Shown piece after piece: positions 8,395 through 16,438 of a DNA stretch of 60,809 bases. How positions within the stretch are numbered: position 1 is the first letter of the stretch; each line of letters begins with the position of its first letter. Position numbers and translations under genes: made by a program. This DNA is from Hyphomicrobiales bacterium. Lineage in GTDB: Bacteria > Pseudomonadota > Alphaproteobacteria > Rhizobiales > Aestuariivirgaceae. The stretch is taken from positions 1 to 60,809 of the forward strand of contig JANYLQ010000018.1 of the NCBI GenBank assembly GCA_025363755.1, read 5' to 3'. The notes under the pieces are model-generated. The model saw only the letters and a program-made list of their open reading frames with translations. It searched no databases and was not told the DNA's origin.

Positions 8395-8545
8395 GGCTTT
8401 TTGACGAGCATAATTCCCGATCAGTTGAGATCGAATTCAAAATCGCATTTCTGGAAACTATCGATCTCATCAAAAAATTCGACTTGGAACCTTATCTAGC
8501 GCCCAACGTTGAGCATTTTAGTATGTTAACTGATAGGAGACTAAA

Positions 8546-9967
8546 ATGGTTTTGAGCAGAATTATTATGAGCACGGTTGCGGCAAGTGGCCTTATGTTGG
8601 CAATTTCTGCCATTGCACCTGCTTCGTTATCCTTAGCATCGCAAGCGAACGCTGAGACGAACATTTCAGTGAACTTTGGTTTCGGATCGTTTTACAATCG
8701 CTTAGAACCTTACGGCAATTGGGTGTCTTACGAGGATGACTATGTATTTGTGCCGCAGCATATCGATCATAGCTGGCGGCCTTACACCTTAGGCCACTGG
8801 TCCTACACAAATCGTTATGGCTGGCTTTGGGTTTCCAATGAGCGATTTGGTTGGGCCACTTATCATTACGGACGTTGGGGCCATTCCCGCGATATTGGCT
8901 GGTACTGGGTGCCAGGCCATCGTTGGGCCCCGGCTTGGGTTGCTTGGAGTCGTGGACAAAACGAAGTTGCTTGGGCACCACTGCCTCCGCGCCGTGGCAA
9001 TGATGTAGAGGTGAGTATCACGATTGGTGATGTGCCCGACTATTATTGGCAAGCCGTCCCGACATCGGCGTTTCTATCGATCAATCTTTCTGACAAAGTC
9101 ATTCGTGACCGCAATCAGGTTCGCACAATTGTTCAACAGAGCCCTCCTGAAACAGTGCGCATTGAAAATAACATTGTGATCAACAACGTGATTCAGGTGA
9201 ACGAGATTGAGAAGGCGACCAATACGAAGGTACCGGTCCTTATCGAAAAACCTGTGACAGATCCTAATGCGGTTGGAAAGACTGATGCCACTACGGTGGC
9301 AATCTTTAATCCTGATGTAAAAGTTGACGCAACTGCCAAGCCTAAGAAGGCGCTTAAGGTTGAAGAGGTCGTATCTGCTCGCAAGGCTCAAGGTATTCAG
9401 CCCGAAGATTTGACGTCTGATCAACCAGCTGCCGCAGCGCCAACACTAGACAAGAAGGGTAAGCCGATTACTCCCGCTGATCAACCTGCAGCCAAAGTGC
9501 AAGTGCCCGCAGACGGCAAGGCCAAAGCAGATGCTCCCGCTGTTGTGGCTCCGGTTGTCAAAACACCTGATTTGAAAAATGCTCCTGCAACTGTGCCGGT
9601 GGTCGGGGCTCCTGTTGAAAAGCCCAAGGTGGCGGTTCCGGTTGTTAAAGCACCTGTGGTAAAAACTGCTCCTGCTGAAGCGCCAGTTGTCGAGGCCCCT
9701 GTCGCAGAACCAAAAAAAGTTAAACCGGTTGTAACCCCGCCGGCGGACACGGGCAAAGCAACGACCGATGTCCCTGTCGAGAAATCTAAAAAGAAGAAGG
9801 ATGCGGGCACAACTGATCAAAAAACGATAGATCAGAACGCAACCCCACCCGCCGACGCTCAGACACCACCGGCAGATGGCAAGAAAGTTCAAGAGCATGC
9901 AAAGAAGGACGAAAAGGGCAAAGCTAAGTGTGACCCCAACGTTGAGACTTGCCCTCCGGCACAATAA
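8546..9967 (+). CDS. exported DUF6600-like protein with Pro/Val/Ala-rich tail
   Basis: A 473-residue protein with a signal peptide ending near SQANA (residue 36). Residues 50-150 hold repeated aromatic modules: EPYGNWVSYEDDYVFVP, WRPYTLGHWSYTNRYGWLWV, FGWATYHYGRWG, WYWVPGHRWAPAWVAW. This W/Y-rich repeat pattern is that of DUF6600-type envelope proteins, whose role is unknown. From about residue 285 the chain is low-complexity, with many PVV.APV units and lysine-rich patches, and ends with two cysteines (CDPNVETCPPAQ). The tail could span the periplasm or bind the cell wall, which is an inference. The start is fixed by AGGAG six bases before the ATG. A very long hairpin lies just after the stop. 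Confidence 0.8.
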   Translation: MVLSRIIMSTVAASGLMLAISAIAPASLSLASQANAETNISVNFGFGSFYNRLEPYGNWVSYEDDYVFVPQHIDHSWRPYTLGHWSYTNRYGWLWVSNERFGWATYHYGRWGHSRDIGWYWVPGHRWAPAWVAWSRGQNEVAWAPLPPRRGNDVEVSITIGDVPDYYWQAVPTSAFLSINLSDKVIRDRNQVRTIVQQSPPETVRIENNIVINNVIQVNEIEKATNTKVPVLIEKPVTDPNAVGKTDATTVAIFNPDVKVDATAKPKKALKVEEVVSARKAQGIQPEDLTSDQPAAAAPTLDKKGKPITPADQPAAKVQVPADGKAKADAPAVVAPVVKTPDLKNAPATVPVVGAPVEKPKVAVPVVKAPVVKTAPAEAPVVEAPVAEPKKVKPVVTPPADTGKATTDVPVEKSKKKKDAGTTDQKTIDQNATPPADAQTPPADGKKVQEHAKKDEKGKAKCDPNVETCPPAQ

Positions 9968-9977
9968 AAAGATTAAC

Positions 9978-10151
9978 TCATAATGTGATATGCTGCCGGT
10001 CTATGATCGGCGGCGTATCACCGATTTGAACACTAGTCTCCCTCTCAGTTAAATTGGGCGAGCAAATTGTGAATGCAACGATTGTGGTGACTGTCTTTGG
10101 AAATCCCGCGAGATGAACAACGGATGAACGACCCGTTGCGGGCAAGTTCAT
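9978..10151 (-). CDS. possible 57-residue small protein (antisense to the intergenic hairpin)
   Basis: The ATG at 10149-10151 is preceded by AGGGA seven bases away and opens a 57-codon frame (MNLPATGRSSVVHLAGFPKT...) ending at 9978. It is divergent from the gene at 10258, with about 100 bases between starts. No family, signal peptide or membrane helix can be claimed. The good ribosome-binding site is the only positive evidence, and the end of the frame overlaps the hairpin at 9985-10021, so a chance frame is at least as likely. Confidence 0.2.
   Translation of the reverse strand: MNLPATGRSSVVHLAGFPKTVTTIVAFTICSPNLTERETSVQIGDTPPIIDRQHITL
9985..10021 (+). terminator. 14-bp hairpin downstream of the 8546 gene
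   Basis: GTGATATGCTGCCG pairs with CGGCGGCGTATCAC around a nine-base loop. Two positions are G-U pairs only when read as plus-strand RNA, and would be A-C mismatches in minus-strand RNA. It therefore looks built for a plus-strand transcript, 18 bases after the stop. No U-tract follows, so it may protect the mRNA 3' end or need Rho rather than act as a classic intrinsic terminator. Confidence 0.5.
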
Positions 10152-10257
10152 AATATTTCCCTTAAAGTAGAGAGTACTTTTTAAAAACTGCAAAAAACTT
10201 GCCCGGCAAAAATATCCTAGGCGCGATTTAACAGAAAACAACGTGATGGAGTTAAAT

Positions 10258-10881
10258 ATGAAAAACTTAATGTTGGGACTATTCGCCGGAGCCGCACTGC
10301 TGATGGGTTTCGCTGGAGATTCACAAGCCAAGGTAAATTTTAGTATCTATCTCGGTGTTCCTTATTATGATGAACAGATATCCCCTGATTATGTCTACAA
10401 TGAAAATCACGGTTGGTATCGGCCAGACTATCAGTCGGCATATTATCCAGGAGGGCGCCAAAGTATGGTTTGCCTTGTCACTTTCTTCAGGCCAGACCAG
10501 GTTGCAGGCGGAGCTGACGCAGACGTTCAACGTGCTCAAGTTTTGCCACGCCGTATTGCGCAACGTTACGTCGCGCATAGTGCTCGCAATCGGATTTTTA
10601 CCTACGGAAGCAATCAAAAGACCCGAGAGACGTGTCGCTATTTGAATAGTCTTCACAATCAGCAACAAGGCAATAATCAAGATTTAGTATGCCTCGTTTC
10701 TTTCTTTGATGCTGACCAAGTCAGTGCTGGTGTTGATGCAAATGTTGAGCGCGCTCAAATTTTACCACGTCGCGTCGCAGAACAACGTGTGGGCCTCGAC
10801 GACCGTAACCGCATTTTTGTTTATGGCAGCAATCAGAAAACCCGCGATACATGCCGCTATCTTGATGGCATAAACAATTAA
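10258..10881 (+). CDS. exported protein with tandemly duplicated cysteine-pair domain
   Basis: A 207-residue protein with a signal peptide cleaved near SQA (residue 24). A short aromatic linker (SIYLGVPYYDEQ, HGWYRPDYQSAYY) leads to two copies of a 62-residue unit at residues 70-131 and 143-204. The copies share VCLV-FF--DQV--G-DA-V, RAQ-LPRR-A and NRIF-YGSNQKTR-TCRYL. Each has exactly two cysteines (72 and 126; 145 and 199), suggesting one disulfide per unit. I do not recognise the domain. The copies differ by many substitutions, so the duplication is not recent. The ATG at 10258 is chosen because GGAG lies six bases upstream; an earlier ATG at 10243 lacks one. Binding of cell wall or protein ligands is possible but unproven. 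Confidence 0.75.
   Translation: MKNLMLGLFAGAALLMGFAGDSQAKVNFSIYLGVPYYDEQISPDYVYNENHGWYRPDYQSAYYPGGRQSMVCLVTFFRPDQVAGGADADVQRAQVLPRRIAQRYVAHSARNRIFTYGSNQKTRETCRYLNSLHNQQQGNNQDLVCLVSFFDADQVSAGVDANVERAQILPRRVAEQRVGLDDRNRIFVYGSNQKTRDTCRYLDGINN
10465..10869 (+). repeat. intragenic tandem duplication in the 10258 gene
   Basis: Codons for residues 70-131 and 143-204 of the exported protein encode the same unit twice. Both copies encode the string YGSNQKTR and the LPRR block. The copies are separated by a glutamine/asparagine-rich spacer. Confidence 0.75.
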
Positions 10882-11338
10882 ATGCGAGCAATTGTTTTGC
10901 TGAAAGTTATATGAAATATCGTGTCCAATTCCGCGAGGGGTTGGTCACTTTTATGTAGCACAAACAGCCTATAATAAGTTCAAGCGTGTCAATGGCGAAG
11001 ACAACTTGTGCCAGATGGCGGCGGAAGAATAAGAAGGTCTTGTTAGGCTTCTTCATCGTCAAGTGTGTGAATACGCGCCAAACAATGACCTCTCAGGAAA
11101 TGATCTAATCCATTGTTTTTAAATGAATCTTCTATCTGAACCGGGTCGTCATTGGACGCAAAAAGTGACCCATCCAACACAGCTATTGTCGAATAAATAC
11201 AAGCGTTACTCAACACATGATAAGGGGAATGCGCTTTTACAGCGGGCTTAATTATTATTAAGTTTAGCCGTTAAAAAGTACATAATTTGGCCCAACTTGG
11301 GTGTTTGTTGCGCTGCAACATAATATTTGAGGTTAAAA
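10882..11338. other. intergenic stretch with possible gene fragments
   Basis: About 457 bases without a convincing gene. On the minus strand a frame from 11216 (GTG) to 11043 reads VLSNACIYSTIAVLDGSLFA and ends HTLDDEEA; it stays open upstream to near 11273 but has no ATG and no ribosome-binding site. On the plus strand 10954-11032 reads AYNKFKRVNGEDNLCQ before a stop and could be the tail of an old gene. Neither is recognised. Confidence 0.35.
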
Positions 11339-11683
11339 ATGAAACGATTTATGACTGCCATAATTATAGCTGGGCTCATATTTGCTCATATTCCGTCGGC
11401 AATTGCTGGAGTTACATTAGAACCAGCACAACTCAAAAGCCTAGCGCCTGGTCGCTACAAGGTGACAGTCATGGGGGTTTCCAATATGATCGTCACGCTA
11501 CGGGGCAACGGCACTATTTTCGGCGCTGCCAAAGGCGCAAAGGACAACGGTCATTGGAAACTCAGTGGTAACAAAATATGTATCGCTTGGAATAAGTGGC
11601 TGGGCAGTGGCACCCGCTGTTCCGGTTTGACGAGAGAGGCTGGCTATTATCAAGGCAGCGGCTTTACGATAACGCCTATTTGA
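11339..11683 (+). CDS. small exported protein, DUF995-like
   Basis: A 114-residue protein starting MKRFMTAIIIAGLIFAHIPS, with a signal peptide ending near AIAG. The mature part reads like a small lipocalin-type beta barrel: LAPGRYKVTVMG, IVTLRGNGTIFG, NGHWKLSGNKICIAWNKW and GTRCSGLT. That arrangement, with a W.-G.--C--W core and a second cysteine, recalls DUF995-type secreted proteins of Hyphomicrobiales; I hold this family call loosely. The ATG at 11339 has GAGG six bases upstream, better than the earlier in-frame ATG at 11327. It is the last of the four exported-protein genes in this block. Confidence 0.6.
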   Translation: MKRFMTAIIIAGLIFAHIPSAIAGVTLEPAQLKSLAPGRYKVTVMGVSNMIVTLRGNGTIFGAAKGAKDNGHWKLSGNKICIAWNKWLGSGTRCSGLTREAGYYQGSGFTITPI

Positions 11684-11759
11684 TCAATAAATTCACCCAG
11701 AGACAACTTGTATGTTTAATATTCGCCATCCCCTCAGATCATGGCACTCAGACACTGCG

Positions 11760-12578
11760 CTACCTGATGAGCACATCTTCGTTGAGTAAAGAGATATGCC
11801 GCCAGTCCATACAGACGAAGTGGATGGAGCCATCAACTGTGTGCCTGCACAGGTTTTGGAAAGCGGTTCTGAGAAAGGTCACAAACTGGTCCTTGCTCAT
11901 CTCGCCCGATGCTTGCGCAAACTCACGGTGTTTGATCTTGCCAAGACCAGAGACGTGACCGTCAATCGGGACATTATAGGGCGGATCAGTAAAGACCATG
12001 CGAGCAAGCTTGCCATCCATGAGAAGATTAGTCGCTGCAGGGTCAAGAGCGTCTCCACAGATCAGGCGATGAGAGCCCAATTGCCAGATATCGCCAAGTC
12101 TGCAGCACGACGGAGCAACTTCGGGCAGCAGGTCATCTGCCGGATCGCCATCTTCCTCAACAGCTTTGCCCTCAATCAGGCTGTCAACTTCCGCAAGGGA
12201 AAACCCCGTAATCGAGATATCAAACCCTGCATCCTCGCCCAGAATGGCTTCAAGTTCCTCGGCCAGCAATTCTTCATCCCAGCCAGCATTAAGGGCAAGC
12301 TTATTATCGGCCAGTACATAGGCCCGCTTCTGGGCCATGGTCATATGTTCGAGCCGTACACATGGGATCTCTGTCAGTTGTAGCAGCTTGGCCGCAGCGA
12401 CACGGCCATGGCCCGCCAGAATTGTGTTCTCGCGGTCTACGAGAACCGGATTGGTAAAGCCAAACGCCGTTATACTGTCGGCAATCTGCTTGATCTGTTT
12501 TTTGGAATGCGTACGCGCATTCTTGGCATAGGGCACGAGCGACCCAATGGAGAGATATTCGATTTGAAGTTCAGTCAT
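11760..12578 (-). pseudogene. ParB-like / DNA adenine or cytosine-N4 methylase, 3' truncated
   Basis: A 272-codon frame with an intact start. Residues 1-90 are a ParB/Srx-type N-terminal domain (SLVPYAKNARTHSKKQIKQI, GHGRVAAAKLL). From about residue 165 a beta-class methyltransferase begins (GDIWQLGSHRLICGDALD, TDPPYNVP). The match ends at HFVCMDWRH, after which seven or so unrelated residues lead to a stop. Proteins of this kind are usually 400-450 residues. In the beta class the target-recognition region and the SAM-binding FxGxG motif come after the DPPY motif, so both are missing and the enzyme cannot work. Such genes are typical of prophages and islands. It lies between the exported-protein cluster and the TTCCCTGTT array. 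Confidence 0.75.
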
Positions 12579-12766
12579 AATTTATCCTTTTGGTCTTTGA
12601 GTTAGAACCTCCACCTATCCCAGGGTTTCTGTTGTGCCGTACGATCCTGGTTGGTCGCCGTAGCTTAGAACGTAGATAGAACACACCAGCTGCCTTGTCC
12701 ACTATATATTGCTGTTAATACAGCGTTTTCCCCTGATTTTTGGTGCTCGTTGATCAGCGAAAAAAT

Positions 12767-12959
12767 TTCCCTGTTGGCCCCGGTTGATTCCCTGCTTGCG
12801 GAATTAATATCCCTGTTCGCCGATTCTAATTCCCTGTTCCAAAAAATAAGGAATTTGATCGTAACGCTTGGAAAATAAGGTTGAATTTGAAGTCAATCTT
12901 GCGCCGTGAGGGCCAAATTCAGAGAAATTCCCTGTTAATTCCCTGTTCTCAGGGAATTT
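12767..12959. repeat. TTCCCTGTT repeat array with terminal hairpin
   Basis: Within 193 bases the unit TTCCCTGTT occurs exactly at 12767, 12830, 12928 and 12939, with near-copies at 12788 (TTCCCTGCTT) and 12809 (ATCCCTGTT). The last copy is followed by its inverse, giving AATTCCCTG-TTCT-CAGGGAATT (12937-12958), a nine-pair hairpin followed by TTTCTCTC. The rest of 12579-13050 has no gene. Arrays of this motif occur in intergenic DNA of many Hyphomicrobiales genomes, as far as I recall; their function is unknown to me. Confidence 0.7.
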
Positions 12960-13054
12960 TTCTCTCAGACAGGTTCGCAGTGAACCGCATCCACCGCCAT
13001 GCTTCCCTCGCCTAGCACCATGTTGCCAAAATACGTCATTCGGCTTTTTTCTTG

Positions 13055-13069
13055 TTAACAGTCTGTTAA
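13055..13069. promoter_or_regulatory. putative CtrA-binding site
   Basis: TTAACAGTCTGTTAA is a perfect inverted repeat and fits TTAA-N7-TTAA, the established binding pattern of the alphaproteobacterial cell-cycle regulator CtrA. It lies 85 bases before the L,D-transpeptidase start. Confidence 0.5.
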
Positions 13070-13153
13070 TTTCGGGCTAAATTTGATTCTTGCGCGTTGA
13101 GGCGGGGTATAAGCTATCTATACTCCCAATTTGGTTTTGAGTGAGGCAAAGTT

Positions 13154-14995
13154 ATGAGAATTGTGAAGCGTTCGTCGCTGAGTGTGAAAGCGTTGATGTT
13201 GTGTGCATTTGCATTCGGCGGGGCCATGTTACCTGTTGTCTCCGCGCAAAAGGCGTTTGCAGAATCGGAAGCCGCTGAAGCTGACCGGATTGCCCGTTTC
13301 AACAAGCAAGCCGGCATCGTTACGACATCGAATGGCGGTACCGGCTCTCACTATCAAGGCGGCGGCGGGCCTGCTACAACCGCGACCGAAGTCGTCTCCA
13401 GCCAAAACCAAATTCCAATGCTGAGCCCAACCAGCGACACGGCTCTCAAAACCTCACAAGAAAAATATGCAGGCATCGTCGCTCAAGGTGGATTTCCACC
13501 CATTGCGCGTGGGAATTATAGAAATGGTTCAAAGGGCGCCGCAATTGGCGCATTGAATAAGCACCTTTTTATGGAAGGCTATTTGCGGGTTGAAGGCACG
13601 CAAGGCGAATTTGCACAGCTTTACACAAACGCAACCGAAGAAGCCGTTTCGCACTTTCAACGCAATATGGGTCTTTCAGTAACAGGCAAAGTTGATAATG
13701 CGACGTTATCTGAACTCAATGTTTCGGCTGAAGAACGCTTACGGACGATTGCGGCAAATATACCGCGCTTGGCAATTTACGAAAAGGATTTAGGCGATCG
13801 TTATTTGGTCGTAAATGTTCCAGCTCAACAGTTGGAAACAGTAAGCGCTGGCAAAGTGTTTTCGCGTCACAATGTGATTGTAGGCAGGCCTGAACGCCCA
13901 ACTCCCGTGGTAATGACGCCATTGGCAACAGTGAAATTTAATCCCTATTGGAACGCACCAGTATCCATCGTTGAGCGCGACATCCTTCCAAAAATGGTTT
14001 CAGGTACGCAAGTGTTGACCGACATGAATATGAAAGTATTTGAGGGCGGGCCTAACGGTCCCGAAGTTGATCCAAGCACAGTAAGGTTTACCCCTGCGAA
14101 CATCGATAAATATCTGTTTCGCCAAGAGCCTGGCCCACACAGCGCCATGGCCACCGCTAAAATTGAATTCCCAAGCACTTTCGGGATCTATTTGCACGAC
14201 ACGCCAGAGCCACAACTTTTCAGAACCTCAAATCGGTTTTATAGCTCGGGCTGCATCCGCGTTGAAAAAATGCCGCTGTTGGTTGAATGGGTTTTGAATG
14301 GCCAAGATGGCTTTTCTGCACCAAAGATTTCATCAATGGCTGAAACATTGGAGCGTCTTGATGTGCCCTTGGCAACTCCTCCGCAGTTGCGTGTGGCCTA
14401 TCTGACCGCTTGGCCGACTGCGGGCGGCACTGTGGCGTTCCGCAGAGATATCTATAATATGGATTCGTCTGGTTTCACCGTTGGCCAGCCCATGCCGGTT
14501 GGCGAATCGAGCCCCGATGGTTTGCGTTATGTTTTAAAACCACTGCCACGCCAAGTTTCAGTTGATGCAGCCGAAGCAGAATCGTCAAACTTCTTCTCGA
14601 TTTTTGGCAAAAGATCAGCCGTTAAAACTGATAAAACATCATTTGCGACACCACCCAAGAAAAACATCTTTGGGGCAAAATTGGCATCCGCGTCCACAGC
14701 TTCTATCGACACGCCAATTGCAGCCAAGAAATCAAAACTCGGAAAAGACAAGAAGCCTTTTGTTGGTTTGTTCAATTGGGCCTCATATAACAAAGAAACA
14801 CCAGCGACTTTGACGGGTAGCAAGAAATTAAAGAAGCTGGCGAAGAAAACAAAGACTGGTGCTTCAAGTGCAATTCCACCTGAACCCACGATTGGTGCGA
14901 CAGATACCGTTCCGCCAGAGCCAACGCTTCCGGTGAAGAAAAAGAAAAAAATCATCGCCGCCAATGATGTTCCGCCACCAAAGCCTGCCAACTAA
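13154..14995 (+). CDS. murein L,D-transpeptidase (YcbB-like)
   Basis: A 613-residue periplasmic enzyme that forms 3-3 cross-links in peptidoglycan or attaches proteins to it. A signal peptide ends near AFA (residue 36). A peptidoglycan-binding domain follows (ATEEAVSHFQRNMGLSVTGK, about 165-195), then the YkuD catalytic domain (about 215-425) with YLHDTPEPQ (His348) and YSSGCIRVE (catalytic Cys367). The C-terminal 120 residues are low-complexity, rich in Lys, Pro and Ala, which suggests wall or membrane contact and is longer than in most relatives. The ATG has GAGG upstream. A CtrA-like palindrome upstream suggests cell-cycle control, sensible in bacteria that grow from the pole by L,D-cross-linking. 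It appears monocistronic, with a GC-rich inverted repeat following. Confidence 0.9.
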   Translation: MRIVKRSSLSVKALMLCAFAFGGAMLPVVSAQKAFAESEAAEADRIARFNKQAGIVTTSNGGTGSHYQGGGGPATTATEVVSSQNQIPMLSPTSDTALKTSQEKYAGIVAQGGFPPIARGNYRNGSKGAAIGALNKHLFMEGYLRVEGTQGEFAQLYTNATEEAVSHFQRNMGLSVTGKVDNATLSELNVSAEERLRTIAANIPRLAIYEKDLGDRYLVVNVPAQQLETVSAGKVFSRHNVIVGRPERPTPVVMTPLATVKFNPYWNAPVSIVERDILPKMVSGTQVLTDMNMKVFEGGPNGPEVDPSTVRFTPANIDKYLFRQEPGPHSAMATAKIEFPSTFGIYLHDTPEPQLFRTSNRFYSSGCIRVEKMPLLVEWVLNGQDGFSAPKISSMAETLERLDVPLATPPQLRVAYLTAWPTAGGTVAFRRDIYNMDSSGFTVGQPMPVGESSPDGLRYVLKPLPRQVSVDAAEAESSNFFSIFGKRSAVKTDKTSFATPPKKNIFGAKLASASTASIDTPIAAKKSKLGKDKKPFVGLFNWASYNKETPATLTGSKKLKKLAKKTKTGASSAIPPEPTIGATDTVPPEPTLPVKKKKKIIAANDVPPPKPAN

Positions 14996-15000
14996 ACACT

Positions 15001-15025
15001 TAGGCCCTGCGCCAATCTGGGCCTA
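15001..15025 (+). terminator. inverted repeat after the L,D-transpeptidase gene
   Basis: TAGGCCC pairs with GGGCCTA across an 11-base loop, seven bases after the stop codon. No T-run follows, so intrinsic termination is uncertain. Confidence 0.35.
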
Positions 15026-15079
15026 GACCGCAATCGCACAGTCTGTATAGAGCAGGGGCTTAATCGAGGGGATTCTGCC

Positions 15080-16426
15080 ATGGCCAAAAAAGCTGTAAAA
15101 AAGATCGCAAAGAAACCGACCCGCAAAGCGGCATCCAAAAAGCCGACAGCACTTTATCCCGGTTTCTTCAAAGATAAGCTCGCCAAAGCTGATCCCAAGA
15201 TCGCCCGCGCCATCGTCAATGAACTAAAGCGCCAGCAACAAGAAATTGAACTGATTGCCTCTGAGAACATCGTCTCGCGCGCCGTCCTCGAAGCGCAAGG
15301 GTCGATCATGACAAACAAATATGCCGAAGGTTATCCGGGCAAGCGTTATTACGGCGGCTGCCATTATGTCGACGTGTCAGAACAATTGGCCATTGACCGC
15401 GCCAAGGAACTGTTTGGCGCAACTTACGCCAACGTGCAGCCCCACTCAGGAGCCACTGCAAACCAAGCCGTATTCTTCGCACTGCTCCAACCCGGTGACA
15501 CCTATATGGGCCTCGACCTTGCCTGTGGTGGACATCTCACCCATGGTTCGCCCGTAAACCAATCCGGCAAGTGGTTTAAAGTCGTGCCATATAAAGTGCG
15601 AGAAGACGATCACCGCATCAACTATGATGAGGTTGCAGCAATCGCCCTTCTCGAAAAACCAAAATTGATCATCGCAGGCGGCTCAGGCTATCCACGCATA
15701 ATCGATTTCAAACGCTTCCGCGAAATTGCTGATTCAGTGGGCGCTTATTTCTTTGTAGATATGGCACACATCGCGGGCCTCGTGGCTGGCGGCCAACACC
15801 CAAACCCTTTGGACTATGCGCATGTTGTAACCACAACCACGCATAAAACCTTGCGCGGCCCCCGTGGCGGTTTGATATTGAGCCGTGATGAAGCCATCGG
15901 TAAAAAAATCAACTCAGCCGTATTCCCCGGCCTCCAAGGCGGGCCACTTGAGCATGTCATCGCCGCCAAGGCCGTAGCCTTTGGTGAAGCGCTGAAACCA
16001 GCCTTCAAAAAATATGCCAAACAAGTTGTGTTGAACGCCAAAGCCCTCGCCGCAACCATGGTCGAAGGCGGTTGCGATATTACGACAGGCGGCACCGACA
16101 CGCATTTGATGTTGGTTGATCTGCGCAAGAAGGGCCTCAATGGTCGCGACGCTGAAAAAGCCTTGGGCCGCGCCTTCATCACCTGCAACAAAAACGGCAT
16201 CCCGTTTGACCCAGCCCCCTTCACCATCACATCGGGCATCCGTTTAGGCTCACCAGCGGGCACCACACGCGGCTTTGGCGAAGCTGAGTTCCGAGAAATT
16301 GGCCGCCTGATCATCGAAGTCTTGGACGGCCTTGCCAAGCACGGCCAAGAGGGTAATGCTAAAGTAGAATCAGCTGTGAAGCGCAAGGTACTGGCACTCA
16401 CCAAACGCTTTCCAATCTACTCTTAA
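15080..16426 (+). CDS. glyA: serine hydroxymethyltransferase
   Basis: A 448-residue PLP enzyme that interconverts serine and glycine while charging tetrahydrofolate with a one-carbon unit in the cytoplasm. Recognised by [52 protein letters not shown] and [14 protein letters not shown], where Lys256 forms the Schiff base with PLP. The usual length is about 415-435 residues. Here an extra N-terminal segment of about 22 residues is strongly basic ([20 protein letters not shown]). The ATG has GAGGGG eight bases upstream and no closer alternative exists, so the extension is probably translated. The gene is followed 12 bases later by nrdR, a common alphaproteobacterial arrangement. Confidence 0.97.
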   Translation: MAKKAVKKIAKKPTRKAASKKPTALYPGFFKDKLAKADPKIARAIVNELKRQQQEIELIASENIVSRAVLEAQGSIMTNKYAEGYPGKRYYGGCHYVDVSEQLAIDRAKELFGATYANVQPHSGATANQAVFFALLQPGDTYMGLDLACGGHLTHGSPVNQSGKWFKVVPYKVREDDHRINYDEVAAIALLEKPKLIIAGGSGYPRIIDFKRFREIADSVGAYFFVDMAHIAGLVAGGQHPNPLDYAHVVTTTTHKTLRGPRGGLILSRDEAIGKKINSAVFPGLQGGPLEHVIAAKAVAFGEALKPAFKKYAKQVVLNAKALAATMVEGGCDITTGGTDTHLMLVDLRKKGLNGRDAEKALGRAFITCNKNGIPFDPAPFTITSGIRLGSPAGTTRGFGEAEFREIGRLIIEVLDGLAKHGQEGNAKVESAVKRKVLALTKRFPIYS

Positions 16427-16438
16427 GGGAAGTAAAAA

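Noticed and set aside
8334-8555. 73-codon plus-strand frame between the 8104 and 8546 genes
   Set aside because: It starts inside the 8104 gene in another frame, ends after the well-supported 8546 start, and lacks a ribosome-binding site.
9446-9964. Long antisense frames opposite the Pro/Val-rich tail of the 8546 gene
   Set aside because: Repetitive coding sequence gives open antisense frames; no start signals or sensible product.
10954-11032. Plus-strand string AYNKFKRVNGEDNLCQ before a stop, faintly like the end of a Mutator/IS256 transposase
   Set aside because: The match is too short and loose; no other transposase motif or terminal repeat is nearby.
12767-12959. CRISPR array
   Set aside because: Units are only nine bases, spacings vary from 2 to about 90 bases, and there are no cas genes in the window.
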